Source of the DNA: Alistipes shahii WAL 8301
Lineage (GTDB): Bacteria; Bacteroidota; Bacteroidia; Bacteroidales; Rikenellaceae
Reading direction: 5' to 3'
Assembly: GCF_025145845.1 (NCBI RefSeq)
Contig: NZ_CP102253.1
Coordinates: 1,612,001 to 1,676,000 of the forward strand
DNA: 64,000 bases
Part shown: positions 41,229-50,586 of the stretch, piece after piece
Position numbering within the stretch: the stretch's first letter is position 1
Layout of the letters: each line of letters opens with the position of its first letter
Notes under the pieces: model-generated
What the model saw: the letters and a program-made list of their open reading frames with translations, nothing else
Databases searched by the model: none
What the model was told of the DNA's origin: nothing
Position numbers and translations under genes: made by a program

Positions 41229-43226
41229 ATGAAAAAACTACTTCTGACACTTCTGCTATTCAGTGCCGGGACCGGAATTTCCGCTGCCAAAACCTACGAT
41301 CTGAAATCCCCCGACGGGAAAATCGCCGTACGCGTGGATGTCGGCGCCGACGCCGTCACCTACTCCATTTCGCGCGACGGCAAAGAGCTGATCGCCCCCT
41401 CGCCCCTTTCGCTCACGCTCGCCGACGGGCGCGTGCTCGGCCGCAAAGCCTCGGTGCGCAAGGCGTCGGCAAAAAGCGTCGACGAAATCATCGAAGCGCC
41501 CTTTTACAAGCGCAGCGCCGTCGAGGACCGATACAACTCGCTGACGCTTACGTTCAAAGGGGATTACGGCATCGACTTCCGGGCCTACGACGACGGCGCG
41601 GCCTACCGGTTCCGCACCTCGATGAAGGACGAAATCACCGTTACGGACGAGCTGGTAGACATCCGTTTCCCGGAGGACTTCACGACGCTGGTCCCCTACG
41701 CCCGCGACGGCAAGAAGGAATCCGGGCTGGCCCGCTACTACTTCAACAGTTTCGAGAGCACCTACTCAACCCAGCCCGTCTCGAAGGTCGCCGACAACCG
41801 TCTGGCTTTCCTGCCGATCCTGGCAGACGCCGGAACGGCGAAAATCGTCATCACCGAGGCCGACCTGGAAGACTATCCGGGCATGTACCTCTACAACCCC
41901 ACGGGCGGCAAGGCCCTCCGGGGCAACTTCGCGCCCTATCCGGCCAAGGAGGTGCAGGGAGGCCACAACGAACTGCAACTGCTGGTGACCGAGCGCGAAG
42001 ACTTCATCGCCCGCACCTCGGGGACCCGCACCTTCCCGTGGCGCGTCTTCGCCATCGCCGGACGCGACATCCAGCTGGCCGACAACGACATGGTCTACCG
42101 TCTCGCCGCACCCTCGCGCGTGGAGGACGTCTCGTGGATCAAACCCGGCAAGGTGGCCTGGGACTGGTGGAACACCTGGAACCTCTACGGCGTGGACTTC
42201 AAGTCGGGAATCAACAACGAAACCTATAAATACTACATCGACTTCGCCGCCGACCACGGCATCGAATACGTCATCCTCGACGAAGGCTGGGCCGTGAACA
42301 AAAAGGCCGACCTTTTCCAGGTCGTCCCCGAAATCGACCTGCCCGAACTGGTCGCCTACGGCAAGGAGCGCGGCGTGGGCATCGTCCTCTGGGCCGGTTT
42401 CTATGCCACGGAACGCGACCTCGAACGCGTCTGCAAGCATTACTCGGAGATGGGGATTAAGGGCTTCAAGGTCGATTTCCTCGACCGCGACGACCAGAAG
42501 ATCGCCGATTTCACCTACCGCCTCGCGGAAACGGCCGCCAAATACCGCCTGTTCCTCGACATGCACGGCTACCACAAGCCCGCGGGAATCCAGCGCACCT
42601 ATCCCAACGTGCTCAACTTCGAGGGCGTCTTCGGGCTGGAGCAGATGAAGTGGACCAGCGAGAAGACCGACATGGTGACCTACGACGTGACGATCCCCTT
42701 CATCCGCATGCTCGCCGGACCGATGGACTACACGCAGGGCGCCATGCGCAACGCCACGCGCCGGAACTTCCGCGCCGTAGGCTCCGAGGCCATGAGCCAG
42801 GGCACGCGCTGCCGCCAGCTGGCCGAATACGTGATCTTCGAATCGCCGTTCAACATGCTGTGCGACTCGCCGTCGAACTACATGCGCGAGCCGGAATGCA
42901 CGGAGTTCATCGCCTCCGTCCCGACGACTTGGGATGAGACCGTGGGTCTCGACGGCCGCGTCGGGGAGTACGTCTCCATCGCACGCCGCAAGGGCGACAC
43001 CTGGTACGTCGGCGGCATGACCGACTGGAACGCCCGTACCCTGACCATAGACCTCGGCTTCCTGGGCGAGGGCGCCTACACCGCCGAACTGTTCCGCGAC
43101 GGCGTCAACGCCGACAAGGCGGCCCGCGACTACAAACGCGAGTCGGTCGAAATTCCCGCCGACCGGAAGCTGACGGTGAAGATGGCTCCCGGAGGAGGCT
43201 TCGCCCTGAAGGTCTCGCGCAAATAG
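41229..43226 (+). CDS. GH97 glycoside hydrolase, probably retaining alpha-galactosidase
   Basis: 665 residues with a signal peptide ending GISAA. The N-terminal beta-supersandwich (about 25-290) starts with LKSPDGKIAVRV, followed by a TIM barrel (WDWWNTW, YVILDEGW, GFKVDFLDRDDQ, FLDMHGYHKPAG) and a C-terminal beta domain, the GH97 architecture. Asp416 in KVDF and Glu471 in GLEQMKW correspond to the nucleophile Asp415 and acid Glu470 of the retaining B. thetaiotaomicron alpha-galactosidase. Inverting SusB-type enzymes use Glu bases and lack this Asp. The assignment to the retaining subgroup is therefore reasoned from motifs. It is periplasmic and is monocistronic, ending in a strong bidirectional terminator. 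Confidence 0.92.
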   Translation: MKKLLLTLLLFSAGTGISAAKTYDLKSPDGKIAVRVDVGADAVTYSISRDGKELIAPSPLSLTLADGRVLGRKASVRKASAKSVDEIIEAPFYKRSAVEDRYNSLTLTFKGDYGIDFRAYDDGAAYRFRTSMKDEITVTDELVDIRFPEDFTTLVPYARDGKKESGLARYYFNSFESTYSTQPVSKVADNRLAFLPILADAGTAKIVITEADLEDYPGMYLYNPTGGKALRGNFAPYPAKEVQGGHNELQLLVTEREDFIARTSGTRTFPWRVFAIAGRDIQLADNDMVYRLAAPSRVEDVSWIKPGKVAWDWWNTWNLYGVDFKSGINNETYKYYIDFAADHGIEYVILDEGWAVNKKADLFQVVPEIDLPELVAYGKERGVGIVLWAGFYATERDLERVCKHYSEMGIKGFKVDFLDRDDQKIADFTYRLAETAAKYRLFLDMHGYHKPAGIQRTYPNVLNFEGVFGLEQMKWTSEKTDMVTYDVTIPFIRMLAGPMDYTQGAMRNATRRNFRAVGSEAMSQGTRCRQLAEYVIFESPFNMLCDSPSNYMREPECTEFIASVPTTWDETVGLDGRVGEYVSIARRKGDTWYVGGMTDWNARTLTIDLGFLGEGAYTAELFRDGVNADKAARDYKRESVEIPADRKLTVKMAPGGGFALKVSRK

Positions 43227-43246
43227 CGCGCGGCGACACGCACGAA

Positions 43247-43280
43247 AAACCCGGGCGGCCCATCGAGGCCGCCCGGGTTT
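43247..43280. terminator. Bidirectional terminator between GH97 and M16 genes
   Basis: AAACCCGGGCGGCC and GGCCGCCCGGGTTT form a perfect 14-bp stem with a 6-base loop. A-rich and T-rich flanks serve the two convergent genes. Confidence 0.85.
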
Positions 43281-43306
43281 CGTTTCGGGAAGCGGGTTGC
43301 CCCGCG

Positions 43307-46126
43307 TCACTCCTGCGTGAAGACCGCCGTATAGCGGTTGCCCTGGGCGAGGATTTCACGCGCCAGGCGGCGCACCTCGGCGGGCGTCACGGCCGTGAAC
43401 AGCGCCTCGTTGTCCTTATCCAGATCCACGCCGTCGAAATACTCCGCACGCATCTTGTTGAGCCAGTAGGAGGTGGATTTCAGGTTCTTCGACCGGCTTT
43501 CGGCGTTGACTTTCCGGAAATAGAGCATCGCCTCGTTCACCTCCTGCTCCGAGGGAGCCTCGGCGGCCAGACGTTCGATGCCCTTCTGCACCTCGCCCAA
43601 CAGCATTTCACACAGTTTGGGGTCGGTGTCGAAGCTCACCACCAGCTGACAGTAGCCGCGGGGACGGGCGCTGACCTCGTCATGCACGCCGACATAATAG
43701 GTTCCGCCCTTCTCCTCGCGCACCGTCGTCAAATAGCGTGCGCCAAGGATGTAGGTGACGTAACGCAGCGCGGCGTAGTTCTCCGGAGTATAGTCGAACC
43801 GGCCGTGGTAGATGCGTTCGATCGACGATTTGGGCGTCACGGCGCCCGGGACGACCGCGTCGTATTCCGCCGCTCCGGGAACGATCCTGAAATCCGTCTT
43901 CGCGAATTTCCGCTTCGGGGCCGCGGGCAGCGAGCCGATGTATTTCTCGACGAGCGGCCGCGCCTCGGCGGCCGGCATCTCGCCCGCAAAGAAAAAGACA
44001 AAGTCGGCGACGTTGCCGAAGAGCTTGTCATAGAGCCTGCGGGCCGCCTCGCGGTCGAAACGGTCGAGCGTCGCGGGCGTCGCCCGCCGCAGCCACGGAT
44101 GGCCGCCGTATTTTACGCTGTCGGCGCGCTCGGCGAAAAGCGCCTTGGGCGACTTCTCCTTTCCGAGCGACGCGCGGGCCAGGTCGAGATAGTCGCCGTA
44201 GGCCTGCTCCGAGAAGTTGGGACGGGTGATATAGAGATGCAGCAGTTGCAGCAGCAGTTCGAAGTCGGCCACGCCGGACGCTCCCGAGAAGACGCTTTCA
44301 GTCCGCCCCAGCGTCACCATCAGACTGGCGTCGTGGGCGAAAAGCAGGTCGCGCATCCCGGCGCGGTCGAGGTCCTTCACGCCCATCGTGCGAATGTAGT
44401 TCTGAAGCAGGTGCATGCCCTCCACATCGCTGTCGCGGGCGAAGCCGCCCTCGCTGACCGCCGTCACCCCGACCTTGCGGACGCCGATCACCTCGGGAAC
44501 GGTGCGCCAGAAGACCTTCACGCCGTTCGAGAGCGTCCACTCCTCGGCCCCGAGAGGCGCCTTGCGGGTCCTGACGACCTTTCCGGGCGTCACCTTCTCC
44601 GTAAAGAGCGGTCCGGCGGACTTCCCGCGGCGCTCGGGACGGGCGATCTTCGCACGCTTCACCGAGTCGATCAGGTCGAAGGCCTCCGCCTCCGAAGGGA
44701 CCTTGTCCAGATGCTCCTCGGACGACGACACGAGCACGAGCATCCCCTCCGGCGAGGTCATGCCGGCACGCAGGCCGTTCACCTCCTCGCAGGTCAGGGC
44801 ATCGAGCTGCTCGCCGACGATCCGCGTCCGGTCGTCGGGCGTCACGTAGGGCACATTGCGCGTGAAATGCTCCACATACCGCCCGGCCAGGTCGGTGTTC
44901 GTGGCGAGCCGGTACTTTTCGAGCGCGGCTTTCTCGCTCCGCGCCACCTTGGCACGTGCGGCCTCGAACTCCTCGCGGCTGAAACCGTAGCGTCGGATCT
45001 GCTCCACGTCGGTCAGCACCCCGGCCAACGCCTCGCGCATATCGTGCTCCTTGGGCAGGGCCGTCAGCATGAAGGTGTTCCGGCATGTGGCGAGGCTCCC
45101 GAGAACGGCCACCACGCGTTTGTAACGGGCGTCGGGGCGTTTCTCCGCCTCGGCCAGCCGGGCGCGCGCCATTTCGAGAAAGACCTTGCGCGCCAGTTCG
45201 TCGCTCACGGCGCCCACCGTCGCACGCTCCTCCTCCGACGGGTAGGGCTGGTAGAAGATCAGCTTCACGGCCACGGCCTTGGTTTCGGGATCGGTCACCA
45301 GTCCGTAGCGGGGCTTGTCGCGCTGCGGAATGTCGTAGACCTCCTTCCGGGCGGGATTTTCGGCCTTCGGGATCGACGACATCACGTCGCGGATCTTCCG
45401 CTCCATCGCGTCCACATCCACGTCGCCGACGACGATCACCGCCTGCAAATCGGGACGATACCATTTATGGTAGAAGTCGATGAGCGTCTGCCGCCCGAAG
45501 CTGTTGACGATCTCCATGTCGCCGATCACGTCGCGCCGGGCGTATTTCGACCCGTCGTACTCGACCTCGGCCGACTTGCGGGCCATGCGCGAGCGGGCGT
45601 CGTTGCCGCGCCGCCACTCCTCGCGGATCACGCCCCGCTCCGACTCGATCTCCCCGGGTTCGCAGGCGATGTAATAGGACCAGTCGTGCAGGATCAGCAG
45701 CAGCGAGTCCACCAGTCCCTCGCGCACCAGCGGCACGTTGGAAACATTGTAGACCGTGCGGTCGCGCGAGGTGTAGGCATTGACGTTGTATCCGAAGCGC
45801 ACTCCATTGGCCGCAAGGTAGTTGAGAATGCCCTTTCCGGGAAAGTGCTTCGTTCCGTTGAAGGCCATGTGTTCGAGGAAATGGGCCAGGCCGTTCTGAT
45901 CGTCCTCCTCCTGCAGGGCGCCTACGTCGTGGGCGATGAAGAAATCCGCCCGCTGCCGGGGATTGTCGTAATGCCGGATGTAGTAGGTCATCCCGTTGTC
46001 GAGCCGGCCGACCCGGACCTCGCCGTCGAACGGCATCTTCTCTTGCGGGCCTGCGGGGACTTGCCCCGCCGCCGGAACGGCCAGCAGACAGACCAGGGCC
46101 GCACGGATCAGAACAGATTTTTTCAT
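43307..46126 (-). CDS. M16-family zinc metallopeptidase, exported
   Basis: 939 residues with a signal peptide ending VPAAG. The inverted zinc motif HxxEH is HFLEH (His82, Glu85, His86), with the third ligand Glu in ESERGVIREEW downstream. Two M16 halves are present: the N-terminal half is active and the C-terminal half (from about 540) lacks HxxEH, as in pitrilysin/insulinase-like proteins. FGYNVNAYTSRDRTVYNV is a typical substrate-groove segment. It cleaves peptides in the periplasm. Together with the two S46 enzymes in the window it would supply di- and oligopeptides. It has its own promoter. Confidence 0.95.
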   Translation of the reverse strand: MKKSVLIRAALVCLLAVPAAGQVPAGPQEKMPFDGEVRVGRLDNGMTYYIRHYDNPRQRADFFIAHDVGALQEEDDQNGLAHFLEHMAFNGTKHFPGKGILNYLAANGVRFGYNVNAYTSRDRTVYNVSNVPLVREGLVDSLLLILHDWSYYIACEPGEIESERGVIREEWRRGNDARSRMARKSAEVEYDGSKYARRDVIGDMEIVNSFGRQTLIDFYHKWYRPDLQAVIVVGDVDVDAMERKIRDVMSSIPKAENPARKEVYDIPQRDKPRYGLVTDPETKAVAVKLIFYQPYPSEEERATVGAVSDELARKVFLEMARARLAEAEKRPDARYKRVVAVLGSLATCRNTFMLTALPKEHDMREALAGVLTDVEQIRRYGFSREEFEAARAKVARSEKAALEKYRLATNTDLAGRYVEHFTRNVPYVTPDDRTRIVGEQLDALTCEEVNGLRAGMTSPEGMLVLVSSSEEHLDKVPSEAEAFDLIDSVKRAKIARPERRGKSAGPLFTEKVTPGKVVRTRKAPLGAEEWTLSNGVKVFWRTVPEVIGVRKVGVTAVSEGGFARDSDVEGMHLLQNYIRTMGVKDLDRAGMRDLLFAHDASLMVTLGRTESVFSGASGVADFELLLQLLHLYITRPNFSEQAYGDYLDLARASLGKEKSPKALFAERADSVKYGGHPWLRRATPATLDRFDREAARRLYDKLFGNVADFVFFFAGEMPAAEARPLVEKYIGSLPAAPKRKFAKTDFRIVPGAAEYDAVVPGAVTPKSSIERIYHGRFDYTPENYAALRYVTYILGARYLTTVREEKGGTYYVGVHDEVSARPRGYCQLVVSFDTDPKLCEMLLGEVQKGIERLAAEAPSEQEVNEAMLYFRKVNAESRSKNLKSTSYWLNKMRAEYFDGVDLDKDNEALFTAVTPAEVRRLAREILAQGNRYTAVFTQE

Positions 46127-46159
46127 CGTGGATTCGCTTAATTATGCAGTGCAGTTTCG

Positions 46160-46167
46160 CAAATATA
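46160..46167 (-). promoter_or_regulatory. -7 element of the M16 peptidase gene
   Basis: CAAATATA reads TATATTTG on the minus strand, 34 bases before the M16 ATG. Confidence 0.6.
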
Positions 46168-46232
46168 CAAAAAAGTCGCACAGGAGACGCTAAAAAACGG
46201 ACGTCGCGGATCAATCAAACTTCAAAATAACT

Positions 46233-46240
46233 ATCTTTGC
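46233..46240 (+). promoter_or_regulatory. -7 element of the polyferredoxin gene
   Basis: TATCTTTG, a perfect TAnnTTTG match, 28 bases before ATG 46269. No TTTG at the -33 distance. Confidence 0.6.
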
Positions 46241-46268
46241 GTTATACACATCATTTACAACCCGAACA

Positions 46269-48227
46269 ATGAAAAGAAAAAGCAATTGGTTAAAGAATTT
46301 GCTGCAATGGGGCACGCTTGCGGCAATCGTGGGATTCGTGGTCTACGGGCTTACGCTCGGGGAGAAACCCGCGGACGTGGAGGCCTACTGCCCGTTCGGC
46401 GGACTGCAGGCACTGGGAAGCTACCTGGTCAACAACTCGCTGGCATGCACGATGTCCATGACGCAGATCATGGTGGGCGTCATGCTCGCCGTGGGAGTGA
46501 TCCTTTTCAGCAAACTCTTCTGCGGCTACCTATGCCCGCTGGGAACCGTCAGCGAATGGATGGGCCGGGGCGGCAAAAAACTGAAGGTCAGCGTCGAAAT
46601 CCGCCCGGGAAGCATCGCCGACCGCCTGCTCCGCGCCGTCAAATACGCGCTGCTGTTCTACGTGTTCTACATGTCGGCGTCGAGCAGCGAACTTTTCTGC
46701 AAGAATTTCGACCCCTATTACGCCGTCGCCACGGGCTTCAAGGGTGAGATCACCGTCTGGATGACCGTCATTTCGGTTGCGCTGCTCTTCCTCGGCAGCT
46801 TTTTCGTCAAAATGTTCTGGTGCAAATACATCTGCCCGCTGGGTGCGCTGAGCAACATCTTCAAATTCACCCTCACCTTCGCGGGCATCGTCATCCTGCT
46901 GTGGGCGCTCGGGCTGCTGGGCGTGGCTTCGGCCTGGGTATGGGCACTGGGCGCCGCCTGCGTCATCGGCTACCTCTGGGAGATGATCTATCTCAAGAGC
47001 AAGGTCTTCCCGCTGCTGCGCATCGTCCGCGACGAAGCCACGTGCACCAAGTGCGACGTCTGCCGACGCAAATGCCCCTATTCGATCGACATCAAGAACC
47101 TCGACAAGGTGAAGCATATCGACTGCACGCTCTGCGGAACGTGCGTCTCGGCCTGCCCCGAAGATTCGTTGCAGGTCGGCGGCAAACGCTCGCTGCGCTG
47201 GCTGCCCGGCATCCTGGCCGTCGCGCTCTTCGGCGCGGCGCTGTGGTTCGGCAGCCACTGGGAACTTCCGACCATCGACGAGAAGTGGGGCGAATACGAG
47301 CAGGTCGAAGGCATGCAGACCTACGAAATCGAGGGACTCACCTCGGTAAAGTGCTTCGGCAGCTCGAAGGCCTTCTCCGCGAAGATGCAGAAAGTGCCGG
47401 GCGTCTACGGCGTGAAAACGTTCGTGAAACGCCACGCCGTGGTGATCAGCTACGATCCCAAGGCGATCGACGAGACGAGCATCGACAAGGCGATCTTCTC
47501 GCCGACGACCATGAAGTTCGCAACGCCGAAAGCCGGCGTCGACTCGCTGTCGGTGGTCCGCATCGGCGTCGAGGGACTCCACGATAAGATGGACATGGTC
47601 TACTTCGGGGCCATCCTGCGCAACATCGACGGCATCTGCGGCTTCGACGCACAGTACGACTGCCCGGTAGCCGTTACGCTCTACGTCGACCCGTCGGCCG
47701 CGATCCCCGAAAAGATGCTCCGCGACTCGATCGAGGTCAAGGAGGCCCACATGCTGGCCCACGGCGGCAAGGTCCGCGCGATTCCGGTCCACTACGAGCT
47801 CAAAAGCTACGACCCCGCCGCCGGCAGGATCGGCCGCCGCGAGTTCCTCGACCTGATGTTCGAGCAGACCCGCGACCTCTCGGCGCCGTTCAAGCATAAC
47901 ACCGAGACTTACGGCGATGACGCGAAGTACCCCAAAGGCGTCTACGAAGTCGAGTGCCGCGGCATCGAGAAGCCGCTCATCAAGCGCAGCTTCCCCTACT
48001 TCCGCGGGTTCCTCTCGCTCAAGGAGGGCATCACGCGGCTCGACGTGGCATTGAACGACGAGGAGGTTCCCGTACTGCGGATCGTCTACGTCAAGTCGAT
48101 GTGGGACGACGCGAAGATCTGGAACGAACTGCTCAACGCCAAGGTGTGGCCCGTGAAATACAAGGACGGCACGCTCAAGGACGAGGAGCCGAAGTTCACC
48201 TTCAAAACCGAGGGACACACCCTCTGA
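46269..48227 (+). CDS. Membrane polyferredoxin (NapH/NosR-like) fused to an HMA-like region
   Basis: 652 residues. The first 250 hold about five membrane helices with two CxxxCP motifs (CGYLCPLG at 85-92, CKYICPLG at 185-192). Two ferredoxin clusters follow: Cys259/262/265/269 and Cys286/289/292/296. A helix (about 311-328) comes next, then 352-410, which has the beta-alpha-beta pattern of heavy-metal-associated domains (SAKMQKVPGVYGVKTFVKRHAVVISYD). Its CxxC is replaced by VKCFGSS. A further unassigned soluble region of about 240 residues ends the protein. It is likely an electron-transfer protein of the inner membrane, perhaps serving a metal-linked reductase; the function is inferred. It is monocistronic, with a terminator downstream. 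Confidence 0.87.
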   Translation: MKRKSNWLKNLLQWGTLAAIVGFVVYGLTLGEKPADVEAYCPFGGLQALGSYLVNNSLACTMSMTQIMVGVMLAVGVILFSKLFCGYLCPLGTVSEWMGRGGKKLKVSVEIRPGSIADRLLRAVKYALLFYVFYMSASSSELFCKNFDPYYAVATGFKGEITVWMTVISVALLFLGSFFVKMFWCKYICPLGALSNIFKFTLTFAGIVILLWALGLLGVASAWVWALGAACVIGYLWEMIYLKSKVFPLLRIVRDEATCTKCDVCRRKCPYSIDIKNLDKVKHIDCTLCGTCVSACPEDSLQVGGKRSLRWLPGILAVALFGAALWFGSHWELPTIDEKWGEYEQVEGMQTYEIEGLTSVKCFGSSKAFSAKMQKVPGVYGVKTFVKRHAVVISYDPKAIDETSIDKAIFSPTTMKFATPKAGVDSLSVVRIGVEGLHDKMDMVYFGAILRNIDGICGFDAQYDCPVAVTLYVDPSAAIPEKMLRDSIEVKEAHMLAHGGKVRAIPVHYELKSYDPAAGRIGRREFLDLMFEQTRDLSAPFKHNTETYGDDAKYPKGVYEVECRGIEKPLIKRSFPYFRGFLSLKEGITRLDVALNDEEVPVLRIVYVKSMWDDAKIWNELLNAKVWPVKYKDGTLKDEEPKFTFKTEGHTL

Positions 48228-48234
48228 CACCACC

Positions 48235-48263
48235 GGGGCTTGTGATACGCAAGCCCCTTTTTT
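48235..48263 (+). terminator. Terminator after the polyferredoxin gene
   Basis: GGGGCTTG and CAAGCCCC form a perfect 8-bp stem with a 7-base loop, followed by six T. It separates this gene from the S46 gene 21 bases further on. Confidence 0.85.
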
Positions 48264-48283
48264 CGAGATAAACCAAGAAGACG

Positions 48284-50458
48284 ATGAAAAAAGCGATTTT
48301 TTACCTGCTGGCCTGCGTCCTGCTCCCGGTTGCGGCGTCGGCCGACGAAGGCATGTGGCTGGTCAGCACGTTCCGGGACGTGATCTACCCCCAGATGAAG
48401 AAGGAGGGGCTGAAACTCAAACCCGGAGAGATTTACAACGAGGAGTCCCCGGCGCTGTGCAACGCCATCGTGGCCGTCGACGGCGGCATGGGCACGGGCA
48501 GCGTGATTTCGGACAAGGGACTCGTCATCACCAACCACCATGTGGCCTACGGCGACATCCACTCGTTGAGCACCCCCGCGAAGAACTACCTCGAAGAGGG
48601 CTTCTGGGCGCTCGAACAAAAGGACGAACTGCCGCTCAAGGGCAAGACCGTGACCTTCCTGCGGCAGGTCCGCGACGTGACGGACGAGGCCCAGGCCATC
48701 CGCGACTCGCTCGAAAAGGCCAACAGCCTGGGCATCTTCGGGACGCGCAAGGTCTATGGCATCCTCGAACGGAAGTACGGCGGGGACACCCCCTTCGAAG
48801 TGGAATGCGCCTCGATGTGGAAGGGCAAGAAATACCTGCTTTTCTACTACGAGACCTATAAGGACGTGCGCCTCGTGGGTGCGCCTCCCGTGATAATCGG
48901 GGCCTTCGGCGGCGAGCAGGACAACTGGGGCTGGCCCCAGCACAAGGGCGATTTCGCCCTCTACCGCGTCTACGGCGACGCGAAGGGCCGCCCGGCGGCC
49001 TACTCGGAGAACAACGTGCCCATCACGCCCCGCAAGGTGCTGAATGTCTCGACGAGTGGCATCCACGACGGGGACTACGCCATGGTGATCGGCTTTCCGG
49101 GCCGCACCAACCGCTACATGTCGTCGCAGGCCGTGCGCGAAAAGGAGCACGTGACCAACCCCGTGGTGATCAAGGCGCGCCGCGACCGCCTCGACATCAT
49201 GCTGCGCCACATGGAGGCCGACCCGGACGTGCGGCTGATGTACAGCGACAAGTATTTCAACATCAGCAACTACGCCGACTACGCCAAGTGGGAGAACATC
49301 TGCCTGCGCCGTTACGACGTTATCGGCATCCGCGCCGCCGAGGAGGCGCGCCTCGCCGCCTGGATCGACGCCGATCCGGCCCGCAGGGCCGAATACGGCG
49401 ACCTGCTCGCCAACCTCAAAAAAGGCTACGAGGCCCGCGCCGAAGCCGTGCGCGAAAAGTGCTACTACCAGGAGACGTGGATTCGCCCGAGCGACGTGAT
49501 GATGACGGCCAACCGTCTCGGCACGCTCGTCGACCGCATGCAGCGCGACGGCATCGCCTCGGTGCAGGACGGCGACAAGAACTTCGCGGGCGTGAAGTCC
49601 AACACCCGCCGGATGATGAAGGACTTCGACCTGGCCACCGACAAGGAGGTGCTGACACGGATGATGGAGAGTTTCATCGACAACGTGCCCCGCGAAATGT
49701 GGGGCGAGCAGCTGCCGCAGCTTTACGACCGTTTCAAGGGCAACGTTCCGGCGCTGGTCGACTACGCGTTCGAAAACACCTGCTGCACCAGCTACGAAAA
49801 GCTCTGCGCCTGGTTCGCACAGCCCCGCACGGCCGAGGAGATCCTCTCCGACCCGATGGCGGCGATGGCCAATTCGGTCAGCTCGCGGCGTTTCGCCGAG
49901 AAACTCAAACAGGCCGAGGAGACGTCGGGCATCGACGCCGACAAGGAGGAACTCCGCTACACCCACGCCATCTACGAGATGCGCGAATCGGAAGGCACGC
50001 CCCAATATCCCGACGCCAACTCGACAATGCGCCTCACCTACGGAACCGTAGGCCCGGTCTCGCCCAAGGACGCCGTGCACTACGACTCCCGTTCGACGAT
50101 CGACGGCTACCTCGAAAAATACAATCCCGACGACTACGAATTCCGTGTCGACGACCGGATGTCTTCGCTCATCCGCAGCAAGGACTGGGGCCGCTGGGGC
50201 GAAAACGGCCGGCTGTACGTCAATTTCCTCACCAACAACGACATCACGGGCGGCAATTCGGGAAGCCCGGTGCTCAACGCCCGGGGCGACGTGATCGGAC
50301 TGGCGTTCGACGGCAACCGCGAGTCGATGTCGGGCGACATCTATTTCCACCCGACCAACTTCAAGACGGTCTGCGTCGACATCCGCTTCGTGCTGTGGAT
50401 CATGGACAAATACGCTGGCGCCGGAAAGCTGATCGACGAAATGCGGCTGGTGAAATAA
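48284..50458 (+). CDS. S46 peptidase, DPP7-like
   Basis: 724 residues with a signal peptide ending VAASA and the S46 start DEGMWLVS. The triad motifs are NHHVAYG (His about 86), the Asp in QHKGDFAL and GGNSGSP (Ser659). Eighteen residues after the Ser is Gly677, the DPP7 state that leaves an open S1 pocket for aliphatic or aromatic P1 residues. The other S46 protein in the window (15119) has Arg there. It releases dipeptides from oligopeptides in the periplasm. It starts right after the polyferredoxin terminator; no clear promoter is seen in the 21 bases between. Confidence 0.94.
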   Translation: MKKAIFYLLACVLLPVAASADEGMWLVSTFRDVIYPQMKKEGLKLKPGEIYNEESPALCNAIVAVDGGMGTGSVISDKGLVITNHHVAYGDIHSLSTPAKNYLEEGFWALEQKDELPLKGKTVTFLRQVRDVTDEAQAIRDSLEKANSLGIFGTRKVYGILERKYGGDTPFEVECASMWKGKKYLLFYYETYKDVRLVGAPPVIIGAFGGEQDNWGWPQHKGDFALYRVYGDAKGRPAAYSENNVPITPRKVLNVSTSGIHDGDYAMVIGFPGRTNRYMSSQAVREKEHVTNPVVIKARRDRLDIMLRHMEADPDVRLMYSDKYFNISNYADYAKWENICLRRYDVIGIRAAEEARLAAWIDADPARRAEYGDLLANLKKGYEARAEAVREKCYYQETWIRPSDVMMTANRLGTLVDRMQRDGIASVQDGDKNFAGVKSNTRRMMKDFDLATDKEVLTRMMESFIDNVPREMWGEQLPQLYDRFKGNVPALVDYAFENTCCTSYEKLCAWFAQPRTAEEILSDPMAAMANSVSSRRFAEKLKQAEETSGIDADKEELRYTHAIYEMRESEGTPQYPDANSTMRLTYGTVGPVSPKDAVHYDSRSTIDGYLEKYNPDDYEFRVDDRMSSLIRSKDWGRWGENGRLYVNFLTNNDITGGNSGSPVLNARGDVIGLAFDGNRESMSGDIYFHPTNFKTVCVDIRFVLWIMDKYAGAGKLIDEMRLVK

Positions 50459-50475
50459 CCCGCCCTGCGCTCGCC

Positions 50476-50515
50476 AAGGAACGGACCCTTCAAAACGGGG
50501 GTCCGTTCCTTTTTT
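50476..50515 (+). terminator. Terminator after the DPP7-like gene
   Basis: AAGGAACGGACCC pairs with GGGTCCGTTCCTT (13 bp), followed by a T-run. Confidence 0.85.
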
Positions 50516-50531
50516 ATGAATCCCCGACGAC

Positions 50532-50570
50532 AAAAACCCCGCAGGACTTTGCACGTCCTGCGGGGTTTTT
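50532..50570. terminator. Second, bidirectional terminator
   Basis: AAAAACCCCGCAGGAC and GTCCTGCGGGGTTTTT form a perfect 16-bp stem with a 7-base loop. It serves the minus-strand DUF6850 gene and backs up the DPP7 terminator. Confidence 0.85.
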
Positions 50571-50586
50571 AATGACGACCCGCGGT

